Positions 44,335-57,790 of a DNA stretch of 64,000 nucleotides are shown one piece after another (position 1 is the stretch's first letter; every line of letters starts with the position of its first letter). A model generated the notes under the pieces. That model searched no databases. It saw only the letters and a program-made list of their open reading frames with translations, and was not told the DNA's origin. The translations under genes were made by a program, and so were the position numbers. Origin of the DNA: Pyxicephalus adspersus (lineage: Eukaryota; Chordata; Amphibia; Anura; Pyxicephalidae); contig NC_092859.1 of the NCBI RefSeq assembly GCF_032062135.1, positions 156,071,902-156,135,901 of the forward strand. The letters are read 5' to 3'.

Positions 44335-46639
44335 TTACAAATTTATGATTAGGATTGGCAACTATACCATTGAAAGGAATCAATGCTCCACTCAAATAGT
44401 TAACTCCACTAGTCTCTACTGTTGACAAACTCTCTTCCAAATTGACTATCAGGGATGAGACAGTAGATCCTAATTAGGAAAACTCTAACTAAAACGAGGA
44501 AATACATCAATCTTTATAGGCATACAGAATCACTCCTGTATAAGAGGACTTAGGTCCTTATCTAATTGTAATTAAGCAGATTGTCAAATACTGTATTGTC
44601 AGAGGTCTATATAAGCATATTAGTTCAAAAACAGCTAATGGAGTGGATAAAGCACATTTCTAACATTTTTGGCACAATAAGGGCTGTCTGCCATCTTGGA
44701 TTCTTGTTCAAGCTGTTTCCAACCACAAGGGATTCTTTTTAGCCTTCAACACCATCTTATGTTCAGCTTTCAGGGTCATCCTGCTGACTGCTTCTGTTGC
44801 ATGTGCTGTTCTCTACAAACAATTAAACAAAGTAGTAACTTTTCTTAAAAGAAGCAGAGTATATATCATAATTTATATACAGACCCTCTAGGTTTTTATC
44901 TCAGTATGCATATATCATAGTGAGCCAATCAGCAAGCTTAGAGAAGGGGTGGTAGTGGTGCATGCTAGGAGAGGTATTAAATATTAAAGCATATTCTGGC
45001 ACATAGGCTATCATTACCCCAGGCTCTTGAAACTGAGGGAAGTACTGGAAGTTTGGGGTGCTGCAGGATTCTTCTATGATCCTGGAGGGCACCCTGAAGA
45101 TGTTTGGTCTTCATGAAGGGTTGCCTATATTGCCGTTATTGGCTTTGAGGAAGCATACCACAGCTGACCCCTACAGCAGAGCTGACTAGTTGAGTGAAAA
45201 GTACACATAGGAACTTGTCAATGCTTATATGTCTTGAAATATAGATTGAAATACCTCAGTTGTCAAAGTGTCAAGTCCTAAATGTTCAGCTTGGCCAACA
45301 TAGAGTTGTGAAATTGGGACATAGAAAGTCTTTGAATGATATGATAATATTGTGTTCTTCACAGAATAAACCTTTTTACTAAAATAAAGTTTATTTCAGT
45401 AACTAAACATAGTTATGTCACCAAAATTGATGGGTGGATCATTGCCAATAGCCCCACAGGTGCATTGACTATACCACCATAGCCTATAATGTAGTAGAAG
45501 GTGCAGAGCACCAACATGCCTTAAAAAGTTGTCAGGTACTGGGCTGACATTCCCTGCTTACCTTATAAATTATTAGTGATGACTGGTTGTAGCTCGCACT
45601 CCATTTCCTTTTTAGATCCTATCTTCAAGATCATGGAGATATCATATATGAAAATAGGAATACATATGACAGCTCCAAAGTTTGCAAACTCAGAAATAAG
45701 TCAGCAGAGGCAGCCCCCATATTTCTATTCAGATTCCCTTAAAAAATATCAGAGCTCTTTAAAATCATTTCTTTTTATAAACCATATTATTCACTATATC
45801 CACACGGCAGTGACAGCAGCTGTGAGCAATGCAGCATAGAAAGCAGGAGCAGTAAGAGGAATCGCCATGATGCTCCCTTGGTAGGACAGAGCTGCTCTGA
45901 CTATGCAGACAGTAACGCAGGTGAACATGGGGCTCATGGGAAATTCCAAGCAGATATCTAAATTTAGTGAAATCAAATGAAAATTGAAAGAAATGATCAT
46001 CACAATGTTCACCGTCATGCATTAAACATTGCAGAGCGCTAAACTTTACAGCATTATATAAGGCTGAGCCAAAAACCCATATTGAGACAGCTGTGTTCTT
46101 GTGGCCTCAGTTGTTTCTGGACAGCTGCTTCATTCAGGTCGGAGATCCATAAGTGCACTGTGCTGCCGAGTGGGAAGTGACTAAGTGATAACGTAGCAGA
46201 TTAGGAAAAAAACATAAAACAGCTGCAAAATATTATGTGTCAGCAAGTTTGGTTTCATTTTGCTAAATAATTTTAAATATCACTATCACACAATGGCATA
46301 CATTTCATTAAAGCTTGTCTAAACCCACAAGCAAAAATAAAAAAATTTGTAGCTTACAATTCTCAAGTTTCTTTTTTAATATTATTTTTTCTATAATTTT
46401 TTACCCATTGGTTTTTCCAGGTAACTTATTTGTAAAACTGGGAAAGGTCCAAGCAGCTTGTATCTCTCAACTTCTTCAGAAGATTGATAACTCAAAGTCC
46501 CACAAGGCTCATGAGGTTTTCAAGCCCCTGCAAGCTCTAACTGGGTCATCAAGCCATATTGGACCAGGACTACTCTTCTATTCACAGATGTGTCCCCAAG
46601 GGACTTGGCAAACCACAGAACCAAGAAGCATCCCATCAC
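44335..46639. other. Unassigned non-coding DNA
   Basis: About 2.3 kb with no recognised gene. The open frames at 45576-46022 and 46315-46668 have no domain. Confidence 0.5.
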
Positions 46640-47210
46640 TAATAAGGAGGTCCCGATTCCCTAAATGATAGATTTGTGTGGTGTCTCACTAAAGGGTTCA
46701 CCAGCAATGGACAGAGGTTCTAATTCTCTATATAGATAATATATATCTATAGAGGATAAAGTACTTGATTTCTCTCTATGTATATAATTCTGTGGTTCGT
46801 CACTGGATTCCCCCCAAAAAGATAAAATTGGAAGGTGCATCAATACAAAATATATATCCCAGGAAGAAGGATGTCCTGATTCCCCTTTAAAGATTTATTT
46901 TTGGGTTTTATCACTTAAGGGGTCATTAGTAGGAGGAAGAAGGTCCTGATCATCCTCTATAGGTAGAATTGTAGGGTGCATGACTAGAGGGGTCACTAGC
47001 AGCAGCAAGGAGATTCTGATTTTCCTATGTAGATAGATTTGTGGGTTGTATCACTAGAGTGGTAACTATCAGGAACAAGGAGGTCCCGGAGGTCCCGATT
47101 ACCCTATGTTGATAGAATTGTTGGGTGTATCACTAGAGGGGTCAAGAGCAGGAGGAAGTGGGTCCTGACACCCCTATATACCATTAAGTAGTATATCACT
47201 AGAGGGATGG
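46640..47210. repeat. Degenerate minisatellite, ~70-bp unit
   Basis: The phrase ATCACTAGAGGGGTCA or a variant recurs near 46686, 46799, 46910, 46981, 47050, 47129 and 47196. It is accompanied by GGAGGTCCCGATTACCC and ATAGATTTGTGGGTTGTATC. Spacing is about 70 bp in the right half and about 110 bp in the left half, where inserts have lengthened the units. Confidence 0.8.
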
Positions 47211-49440
47211 AGATCCAGCTTTATGGATTTTTAATTAGACCTCATTACAATACAATCTTTGCTTCTGACTCTTGGCAAGTCAATGGCAATCCTCTTTAGC
47301 CATTAGAAGGCCACTGAAGATAAAGCTCCAAGCTACATATATTAATAATAGATTATAATTTCTATGGCATCTGGGTCCATTCTCAGTGATAATACAATAC
47401 ATGCAATGCAATACAATACATGCAATGAAGGCAAACGACAAAAAGCCACAAGGAACCAGAGGAATCTTTTTTTGACAAAACAGAATTAGCATGTCTCTTC
47501 TTCCGAAATCATCTACTTCTTGAAGACGTTTTTTGGAGGGTTTAGTTTGACTTTAAATGATAACATTATTTGATATCCTTGTTTAAAATCTTTATTTTAT
47601 ACTCTGCCACTTCACAAGTTCTAATAATATGTTTAATAAAGCTGCCAAGTGCTATCAAAGCATTTATTTTCCAAATTGTTTATCTGTCACCCGCTAAAAG
47701 GTATTATTTTGGCAATACATTTTGTCTTTTTTATGTATGTATTTATTCCTAGCAAACATGGTAAATGCGCATTTGTTGCTTGAATTCCTTTGGTGATAAG
47801 TACATTCCAAATTGTTTCAGAAATCTTTTCACGGCACAAAATCCATCACCAACTACATTTTCAACATTCTTCTGTTCTTCAGATAACTTTAGAAATACCA
47901 GTGTAGATTCCGAAACTGTACATAAAGTAGTTGCAAATCTGATACAGAGAAAATAAATGCAACTGCTGGAAAAGCATGAGGGAAAAATCTTTACAGACAA
48001 AATGTTTTTATTTTCCAAAGTGGATATTATAAGGAAATCATTACAGGCGAACTGGAGAGTAAAAGAGATGAAAAGGACCCATAGCTCCAAACTCCTATTT
48101 ACCGCATGTTAGTAAATTATGAACTATCATGTCCCACTTTTATTACCGGTGGCTAGTCCCAGACAAAATGTCCAGGTTTCAATAAAATAAAATCAACAGT
48201 GTTTCTGAGTCCTCAGGGCAAGTGTTTTATGCCGCAGTAAAAACATAGTGTAAGACGGTACATTTTGCTTTATGCACAGACTGGAAGCACGTATATCTTT
48301 GAAGTTTGATAGGGTAGACACAGTAGGGATCTGTCCTTTTTGTCAGGTAATGTTTCCTTGCTCTTGATAAAGCCGCTTTAGATTAACACTGACTTGTGTG
48401 CTTTGTTATATGGGCTATGACTTTGTTCAGGGAGCGAGAGATTAAAATGACGACTTCAAAGGCAGAATCCAGCTCTGCAGAGAGATACAGGAACCAGCAC
48501 GGTTGGGTTCTGCCAAGATTAAGACCCCGGAAATCTGTGCCTCAGGTGTCTGCAGATCAGAACTTTCTCTCCAGCTGTTCCATTGGTCCACCTTAATCAA
48601 TTAAGTTGAACCACTTAAAAGGCAATGGAAGCAAATAGAAGCAAGCTGACAAATACAAACAAATACACTCACACCTTGCTGGCCATCTGGTGCATTAGTG
48701 CTTTATTCTGAAAGCTCCGGAAATGCCAACACAAAAACTTAATTTGTTCTAAATCTGACAATGGCACACTGCCGCTGGTGTTGATGCAGTAAGTTATCCA
48801 AAAAAAGGCAAAATTTGGTTAGCATCAGGTGGGATAGACATTCACAAAATACAATACGCCATTTGATGGCCAAGCAAAGTACAATGAAAAATGACAATGA
48901 GCTGATTCTTAGTGATTGTCCATTTCGTGTCTGCCATGCTACATGCTAGGAGTGGTTAAGCAAAGAAAAACAAAAACTGGCAATGATTCCATTTCACTTT
49001 TAAATACACAGCTCAACCCCAAAAACTTTTTTTTTCCCTTGCCAAGGATTTTGCAATATATTTAGTGTATTTTAGGTCTGCTGAATCCAGAAATTACATC
49101 AGTTTCATTGAATTGGCTCTAGTTCTTGTGTTAAAGGAATCGGAATAGACAATTTTACAAACAACAAATATCAACACAGCATATTATTATCAACCTTTAT
49201 TTACATCGATGTTTTGCATTTTATTTATTAAATGTAGCATTATTTTCATTATATTTTCGTTATATTACATGTTTAACTATTTTTTTAACAGATTTTTGTA
49301 TTTTTTTTTTAATTAAAGTTTATTATTAAATTTATTAAATATTGGGCATATTTCAGTGAGTTATGCCTAAGAATTATAAGCCTACAATGTAAAATAAATT
49401 TCTATGCAAAAAAACACTTTTTGCATAGAAACATGGAGAA
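47211..49440. other. Unassigned non-coding DNA
   Basis: No gene recognised. A small tandem duplication (ACAATACATGCAATG twice) lies at about 47393-47428, and AT-rich sequence at 49190-49345. The 113-codon minus frame at 47749-48090 has no known motif. Confidence 0.5.
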
Positions 49441-49454
49441 AATTTGAACGCTAC

Positions 49455-50635
49455 GGGGGTTTAATGACCCTGATGTATTTTGCTACATTTGTGGATAATA
49501 TTCTCTGCAAAAACAGAGAAGAAACATTACAGAATATCTTGCATATTTTGGTATTAATCTGGGGGACCAAGACAAGTATTGGGCTCCCCATATAGTATGA
49601 AAAACTTATGTAGTGTCTACGTCAGTGGAAAAGTGAAAAAGTGAAATTTGGTATACCTTTGCTACCTTTGTGCTGCAAATGTAAAAGGTTTCAATCATTA
49701 AAAGGAAAACAAGTGGGAGTACCCTGATTTGGAATCAGCAAGACGACCTGAGCCGCATGATGCTGATGTTTAGTACACTCCCTGATATTCCTGTATCAGA
49801 CATGGAGGATATACAGGGAGTGTAATCCAGGAGTTAGCAGTGGAAGTGAATGTGAAGGAAGAGTTTCATCAAACCAGAAGTTCTCCCAAGTAAAGCTCAA
49901 TGATTTAATACGTGACCTAAGTCTGTCCAAACAAGCATCTGAACTTTCAGCATCCAGGCTAAGGGAAAAGAACTGTCTGAGACCGAAAGTTAAAATAACG
50001 GTTTATAGGACAAGAGAGGGGACACTCCGACCATATTTCAGTGAAGATGGAGACTTTGTGTAATGTTGTAACATCCCTGGACTACAAGCCCATATGGGAG
50101 TACCAGAATAACGAGCAGAAGACTGCAGGCTTTTCATAGAGAGTTCCACTTGAAGTTTGAAATCTGTTTTACTGCATAATGGCAACTGCTATGCATCAAT
50201 ACTTAAAGAAGGATATGAAAGTATCAAAATGGTCTTACGAAATCTTTGCTATAATGAACACAAATGGTCCATATTTGTTGATTTAAAAATGATGAATTTC
50301 TTACTTGGACAGCAAAGTGGATACACAAAGCACCCATGTTTCATGTGCTTGTGGGATAGTAGAGCAAAGCAGAATCACTGGAAAAAAGTGACATGGCCTC
50401 CAAGGGAAAACATGATAAAAGGTGCAGCGAACACCATTACCGAGCCAATGGTTGACAAAGAAAAAATCATTCTCCCTCCACTACACATAAAGTTGGATTA
50501 ATGAAGCAATTTGTTAGAGCTCTGAACAAGGACGGTGATTGCTTCAAATACCCTTGTAGATTCTTTCCAGGATTGAGTTCTGAAAAATTAAAAGCAGAAA
50601 TCTTTGATAGACCCCAGATTCAGAACTGATTTTTT
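49455..50635 (+). pseudogene. Degenerate member of a scattered, probably transposon-borne protein family
   Basis: I recognise the protein from uncharacterised multi-copy genes reported in animals as distant as Hydra, insects and fish; its biochemical role is unknown to me. Readable blocks in order, across several frame breaks: DPDVFCYICG with a paired-Cys zinc-ribbon look (about 49467), INLGDQDKYWAPHI (about 49555), KQASELSASRLREKNCLRPK (about 49935), YRTREGTLRPYFSEDGDFV (about 50005), then the longest open part (50157-50501) with SVLLHNGNCYASI, LLGQQSGYTKHPCFMCLWDS and EKIILPPLHIKLD. It continues in frame-shifted form as LMKQFVRALNKDGDCFKYP and FPGLSSEKLKAEIFD to about 50632. The C-terminal third of the family is missing, and a hAT MITE begins at once. 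Multi-copy spread and decay suggest a transposon gene rather than a host gene. Confidence 0.8.
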
Positions 50636-50639
50636 AAAT

Positions 50640-51109
50640 TCCATTGAAGTGCAGATTCACACGCTCCCTGAGCTGTACTTATAAGTACAGCCCAGGGAGT
50701 GTGGTAACCTGCCGTGACAGCTGATTGGAGGCATGTGAGTGCCTCCAATCAGCTGTGACTGCAGGCGAACTCAGATGAACTCTCAATGGAGGTTCTCCAT
50801 TGAGGGTTCATCCCAGTTCAGTTCCCACGGTCACCTGCTGTACTTATCATTGATAGGTACAGCCCAGGGAGCAAGGGAACCTGCAATCACAGCTGATTGG
50901 AGGCACCTGAATCCTTCCAATGAGCTTTGACTGCAGGCGAACTCCAGATGAACTCTCAATGGAAATTCTCCATTGAGAGATCATCTGAGTTCGGCGAGAA
51001 CACGACCTCGTGGCAAATCACAAGGTCATTCTCTCTTACATGTTCTCTAAGCCAGAAAGTCCCGATTCGCTGCAAGATCAAAATTAAAAATTTTGCTCGC
51101 TCATCCCTA
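50640..51109. mobile_element. hAT-type palindromic MITE, copy E, left end lost
   Basis: Ends TTTTGCTCGCTCATCCCTA. The interior has paired modules: CTCCCTGAGCTGTACTTATA / AAGTACAGCCCAGGGAG, AGCTGATTGGAGGCATG / GTGCCTCCAATCAGCT and ACTCTCAATGGAG / CTCCATTGAGAG. Modules such as GTTCCCACGGTCACC also occur in copy F. The left terminal TAGGGATGAGC is not seen, so the start is approximate and touches the pseudogene before it. Confidence 0.75.
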
Positions 51110-51187
51110 ATAAAAGCAACTATAGCATAGATATACAAAAAAAAATGTTTGTAGCAGCAGAAAACTTTAATAATGATTGTTCCATGG

Positions 51188-51440
51188 TACAATAGTCTAC
51201 TGATTATGTCTAATACATGTATGAATACTTTATATAGACAAGTACGTATTCACCATCACCAGTTCAGCTACTAGAGCTGGGTTAACCATATTGTAGAACA
51301 GAGTTTCTCAATCACATCCAGAGGTTTCTAAGATTTTTCCTGTCAGTTTACATGGCACAAAGATCCTTTTGGATTTTTGTTAGGGTGACATTCTTTCCAA
51401 AGGCCAGCAATGTTAGAGGCATTCTTCCCATTGAGCTCCA
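51188..51440 (-). repeat. Dispersed repeat R, reverse orientation
   Basis: The reverse complement matches 20900-21160: CTCTGTTCTACAATATGG, GGTTAACCCAGCTC, GAACTGGTGATGGTGAATAC and GACATAATCAGTAGACTATT. Confidence 0.8.
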
Positions 51441-54400
51441 TGCTTACTCACTGAAATTATAGCAGGAGTTCCCTAAAGATCTGAAAGGGCTCCGCCATGT
51501 TGCAATCATCAAAAAAGACTGCCCTAGCATATCTTTTTTTTCTAGTGTTGATAAACTAAAAGGAAACTAAGTGACTCTGGAACAACATGGGCTCATGAAC
51601 ACAGCAGGAGAAAAAAGGTACCAGCATCTCCATTCACTACCTTAATTATAGAGAAGATTGAAGTCAACAAGGCTAATCAGATTTATAGGAATAATTGAGG
51701 TCAACGTGTAGGGGACACAGAGAGAGAGAATAACTTGGTATTAAATACAAATGAAATTATAATCTTCTCTCCAGGAATGATAACCACCGCGCAAACACAG
51801 GGAACAACCTAACTGATTTAGATATTTTTTTTATCTAAACAACAATAGACGTAGAAGTAAGAACAGAATTTACAAAACCCCTTAACACTTCTTTGTAAAA
51901 TTAGCAGAGGGATTCAGAGCAGAACAAAGCCAGTCCACCCAGAGTTCTCTCTAACCCATGCTAATATCACTTTCCTAAAGGAATTATTTTCCTGCCTGAA
52001 TAAGTCATGAAAAGAGAATTATTCCTGTCTTTGATATAAATACTGGTATTGTGGACTGAACGTTATGATAATTTTTCAAACACTCCAGGTTTTCTTGTGA
52101 CTGTTAGATGTGTAGAAACTCAAGAAAATGGTGATAAAATGTAATATAAAGGAAGGAAGTTGTCTATTTTAGTGGTTTGTTAGGTAACAAAAGAAAAGCT
52201 GTAAATGAGATGCTGCTAGAGCTCAGGGCATGAAGACAATGGACAAGCAGCATGTTGGGGATACATACAGTACGATGTGCCGGCCTCCAGCTTCCTTCAG
52301 TTTTCTCACAAGCTTTGGAAATTTGGCTAGGTCTGTGCATTACTGGATGTCACAGTTAAGGCACACATTATATATGTCACACATTATATATATATATATG
52401 TCTGTGACATGAAATTTAGCAACATTTATAAGTTTACACATCAAAACAGTAACAGTCTGAACAGTATGAATATGATTTCTATCAGTCCTAAAGGCTCATG
52501 ACCTTTAAAAGTACAAACCGGTGTCCTAACGGAAACACAATTTGGCTAACCAAGCCAGAATTAGTTTGAGCTGTGATAGCACTATACCCACTAAAATGAA
52601 AATAAAAAGATGGCTACAACATAAATACCAACAAATATTGAAGAGTGTGTTCATTTTAGAACATAACAAACAGCGTTTATGTACTATGAACAAAGGGCAC
52701 TGTTTTAGCCCCTAGTAGTAATGACATATGGAAGACCAATGGGTTGACCAATGTGAGACCAATGACAGACCAAAGGGTATTAATAATCCATTTTGGTATC
52801 TGGGTACACTGATCATTTTCTCACACTTGATTTAAAACCTATTATCTCATTTTAAATGACCCAATCCTCAGCAGACATCTATTACATATCAGTGATCTTC
52901 CTGTAATCTAAGCAGGGTGAGTTTTATTTCTGCACAGAATATCTCATGGGAAAATAGTCATCATGGTTGAATATTATTGATAGCAATGTTGATCTTTTCG
53001 GTTTCTCTGATTTTTGTGTTTGTACCATATTTGTACTAAGATTGTCATTTTATCTAATTGTCTGTGTCATGTAACAGTATCTACCCCCATCTATGTCCAA
53101 GAGGTATAGCTTTAAACATCTTGAAAAGAGTTTGAATGCAAACATTGAAATAACCTAATAGAAAATCTTGTAAATTTTGGTTGGTTTAGCTTCACCGTCT
53201 ATAGTTAAGATTTTGTATTATAGACATACAAACACATAAAACTTTTTTCTAAAAAATAGTGAAAAGTTTCCAATCCTAATATACAGAAAGAGTGATGTAG
53301 GTTGTATAGTTAAACATAATGCACAAATGGAGACCCAACTTATATTAGACTATTGTGTGGGGTAAGTATATGATAGCAGACAACCATAGTTCTTATATTT
53401 CCAACATTCCCTCATGTCCCTGCTCTCTTACTAAATCACATAAGACCATAATATGTTTGTAGAGAGAGAAAGGCCACATCTTTATTGATTTAAACCAATA
53501 TATTAATCAATCAATTTTTATTCAAAACAAATACCCATAACTTTGTGCCAGTCACAGCGATACAGTGAGCACCCAAATTTTAACTTCATAATTATTTGAA
53601 GACCAGACTTCCCCATAAGTTCCAGGAATGCCTTCAACCAGTCTACCCATCAGGCTCCCATTAATAAAGACATGACAACCTGTTAAAGAAAAGAAAAATG
53701 GAGGAGAAGGGTAATGGCCATAATAGAGAGAGAGGGTGAGAAGACACTTCAAGTCTTGAAGGGCTGCTCCAACGAGGTCAGTAATTCCACTCCCATCCTT
53801 TATAAACAGTTTGATTACCCCACCTTCATTTTCCTAAAACCCCATACTTATATATATGTATCATAGCTATAAATAGGAGCCATGACCATTCCTAATCTTG
53901 ATAAAATAAAAAAATCCTATTGGTTTACAGTGGAGCAAGAAGAGATACTTAATTTATTTCTAAATGTTATGATCTTGGATACCCAATAAGACCATTCTCT
54001 TATTTGGTGGTAGTTACCGTGCCTGCTAGGTACCCTAAACTTCCTAACATTTCCACAAATGTGTCTTGAACAGTACTTATGAAAAGGTATCTTACAAAGC
54101 TCTTATCATTCCAATGGGAACCGAGGGAACTTTTGTGCATTAGCAAAGAAGTAAAGCTGAAAAGTTTTGATGCTTGTTTTATCAGGATCCAACAAGAGAG
54201 ATTAGAATAAGGGATTTGGATAATTTTGTTCTTTTCTGATTTGTAAACACTTTTTGGATGCTCTCATGTGTAAGTAACATTGTTTAGTGTTGAACAGTTT
54301 GAGCTATGAGTAATGTGACTTAGAACTTATGGAAAAGGACACCCCACTATATATGATTTGTAAACAGACAAACACTATTCATTTATGTGCTTTATTTAGG

Positions 54401-55014
54401 CTTGTTGAGATTCGGAACTGAGATAAATAAACTCAGTGGGATTTTTTTAATTAGGCCTTCAGGATAAACTCTTTAGAGCCAGAAAGTAGAAAGAGACATA
54501 ATTACTCATTGTAAACCCCTTAAGAGAAGAGCAAAAAGAAGGTTTTGTACCTGGCATCTCAATGTCCCTGCTATCACTGAATGAGCCCAACTTCATTTTC
54601 TCAAGTATGCCAAGATGGAGAACCTCAACCAATGCAGAAAAATCCATATACCAGAGATGTAACACAAAGAAACCACATTTTTACCTTTGCATAATGCAAA
54701 ATTCTGCAAAAATAGATGTTTTTTTTTCAAATGCATGCACCTGATGATTGTTTGAATTGAATTCAGGGACTAAAATAAAGTATTTAGTAAACACGGCACC
54801 AAAAATTCCTAGGTAAGTTGTCCTTTACCTTAACTATTGAAACAGAACTGCAGCCAAAATTAGAAGAGAAAACATGAATAGCTAATTAAAAATAGCAAAC
54901 TCAGCCTTTGCTGAAATATTTAACTTCAATTAAAAGATTTCCTTAAGAGTCCTTTTCTTGTGCTAATAGATTACTTAAGATCGATGTGTAGCATTTTTTA
55001 ACCCAATTCCTGTA
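51441..55014. other. Unassigned non-coding DNA
   Basis: About 3.6 kb with no recognised gene or clear repeat apart from a short TATATA tract at about 52380-52400. Open frames here do not exceed about 70 codons. Confidence 0.5.
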
Positions 55015-55720
55015 GCTGTACAGTGTCATGGTTGGGGAGACGGAACCAGTAGGGGGCGCTATGGCTTGCTCATTGGTGGTGTGATTCCTAATAATGGCCA
55101 AGGCACAGAATCTAAACAACAGCCCTGTCTTCTTCAGAGCCTCTAGAGGTGAGGATGTTGCACTGCAGACTGCTACCAAGTTGCAGTCCTTGTGCACACC
55201 AGAACAATGTGCGGTACCTAATCAAGGGGCAAGGGAATAGTCAAAGAAGTTCGGGATCAGGGTAGGCAGCAAACAAGCGAGGTCAGGAACTATGCCAGGG
55301 GTCAAATATCAGAAATCCAAAAAAAACATAAAATCAACACCGGTGACACAGGGTTTACCGAAGACAAAGGGGAACACAGGAGACAAAGAAAGAGACAGGA
55401 AGCGGGGATAATACAGGGGTCACCCTGGAACAGCACAAGGGAACAGGCAGAGAAACAACAGACTGGGCAACGAGGGGTTAGCACAGAAGATGGACTGGGA
55501 ACCTCTCAATAAACCAACAGGTAAATGAACCAACAGGAAATGCTCAGCAGAGCTAGGGGGCTCGGCAGAAGTCTGGGGGCATGTTGCTCGAACGCTGAGT
55601 GCTGTGTCTGTGCCAGCTAATTTGCCAGGGACTATCAAGAGGGTATCTCTTGACTGGCCGGCAGGAGGGGCGATTCTGATGAAACTTGGAAGAGCAGGCA
55701 GGCCCGGGGTCAGATTTGCC
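55015..55720. repeat. Dispersed repeat rich in GAGGTCAGGAAC phrases, possibly LTR-derived
   Basis: Begins at or near TGTCATGGTTGGGGAGACGG, a TG start seen in Ty3/gypsy-type LTRs, and includes GCGAGGTCAGGAACTATGCC and GACTGGCCGGCAGGAGGGGC. It resembles 60880-61370 in style. The 150-codon minus frame (55420-55872) is the complement of this GC-rich repeat and has no domain. Confidence 0.4.
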
Positions 55721-57189
55721 TGCATGAGCAGGAAAGAGCCAATAGCATTATAGCGAGTAAAAGCAACAGCAGCACAATTATGTGTTTGTCTCTCAAATAT
55801 TCTGCTTTTTATGTCTATAAACATGCTTATTGTGAGCACATAAACTAATTTACTGTTTGTACTGTTTCTCACATTTCAACTGTGCTCTAAAGGGACTTTT
55901 TAATTTATCTTCACAACTCATATGCAGCAAACAAAGCCTCTGCATTCTTGTTTTTGCCACTTAAAATGTATTAATGACAAAGGATCAGCATAAGAAACAA
56001 CTAGCATGTTGCATTCACTTGGTAAATCCCCAATTCCAATCCTATATATAATGTGAATGTAAAGAGCGCCAATATTAGTGCTATGACACTTTAAAAAAAT
56101 CCAAAAATCTGAAAAAAAATATTTGTCTTTGTTCTGTGATGGTCTGATGTCACATGACAAGTTCTTTCCGATTCCTTTTACCTCAATAGAGCACCGTTGG
56201 GGTACAATGTCCCTGCAGGGTTTGCAAGAAAATCTAAGGGAGATTGGAGAAAAGGAGGAAATCATGGAGTCACCACACTCTATAATCACTCAGAATTTTC
56301 TTTGAGGTAATACTAGTGGAAGTGGTGCTGTTATCTCTCTTGATGATATTTACCTGGTATTAGTTTTTATTTTTTTTTTTAACTAAATGCATTGTATGTT
56401 GAACAAGACAATACAGAGAGGACACCTCAAGAACGAGTTCCTCCTCCTTTAATGCATTTCAAGGGATACTTAAACATTGGAGAGAGAGTTGGGTCTGATC
56501 ATAGCATTCTTTGTAATACATATATATTTTATGTATTACATTGTTCATCTTGCACAGGTTTTGGCAGTTATGCAACTTTATTTTTGTAGGCCTGCATTTC
56601 CAGGTGGAAAACATCTCCCTCTTTCCTCCTTGGGCCACTCGTCCATGGCCATTGGTGAAACTCTTAAAGCCAAGCATCTCAGAGCATTTGTCTCCCATGG
56701 AGGATAGTCTTGTATGTTTTGTTATGATGATAATTTAAAATGTTGAGTGTTCCCTCACTTTTTAGTGTCTATTGTCACCAGTATTATGGTGGGGAGAGAC
56801 ACAGACATAAGTAAAAACTTGATAAGAAGCCTAAACCTACCTTACTTACCTTAACATAAATACAAAATAAATCTTTTTACTGTGTTAAAGCAATAAAAGA
56901 ACAAAAATAAAAAATCAGATAAATCAGATAGCAAAGAAGGAAAAAAGGAAGCAAGGGTGGGGGTGTTGAATAGGCCAATGAATATATATAAAGGTAAATA
57001 TAAAATAAAGACCAAGGTCAAAGGTGAGGTAAAGATAATGCGGGGAGAGGACTAATCTTTCCCCTGGGTCTGAAATGGGTATGGTTGGACCTGCATTTGA
57101 AGGTTAAGAATAGGAAAGTCTCCCTCTATTAAAAATAGCACATACCAGGTGTTATGTTGAAGCATTTAAAGTTGACTTTAAATGTTCAT
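55721..57189. other. Unassigned non-coding DNA
   Basis: No gene recognised. The 123-codon minus frame at 55918-56289 shows no motif. Confidence 0.5.
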
Positions 57190-57560
57190 TTAATACACAA
57201 GGGTGGACAACTATTTTATATAAAGTAAAAATATTCTTCTTTTTTTAACTGCAACACCCTTTTCTTTTGGTCTTGTTTGCCACAGCAGAATGGGAGTGCA
57301 CAGCTCCTGGCTGATCCTTTTACGCATGTCAGACGATGTCAGGCATGGGCAGAAGGGACATTTTCCTACACTAAGAGGAAAGAATGTGAATCTCACCACA
57401 TGCACAGTGCGATCGGCATTCTTTACAGCAGGCTACGTCGCCTGATCTCGCACTGTGCAGGGAGACAGTCAAAAGTAGAAAGTAGGACGAAGATGGTGGT
57501 GCTCCAACACGACCCAGGACTTTTCCAGCACAATTTATGAATCTGGTGATTTTTTAAATT
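57190..57560 (+). repeat. Dispersed repeat with ACGAAGATGGTGGTGC core
   Basis: TTTTATATAAAGTAAAAATA, a GATCTCGCACTGTGCAGG block and GACGAAGATGGTGGTGCTCC occur in the same order as at 24185-24480. Third copy of that family. Confidence 0.6.
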
Positions 57561-57790
57561 TTCTATTAGTTCCCCTTTAATCAACTTTTGTTTAGTGGCT
57601 AATTTTAAATAATCAAATAAACTTTCCCAAAAGTTGAAAAACATGTGTCCAGGTATCTTTGTTTTGGTTGGTTTCAATCCATTACATACGAAACAGGTAT
57701 TGCAGTTGTGATTTAACAGTGGAAGATTGGGCTAATTCTCTCTGCAAGGAAGACAAAGTGCCGTTCACCTCTACAGCAGCATATGACGTC

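Noticed and set aside
55420..55872. A 150-codon minus-strand open frame, the longest in the window.
   Set aside because: It lies over a GC-rich dispersed repeat and reads as the complement of repeat phrases. No domain is visible.
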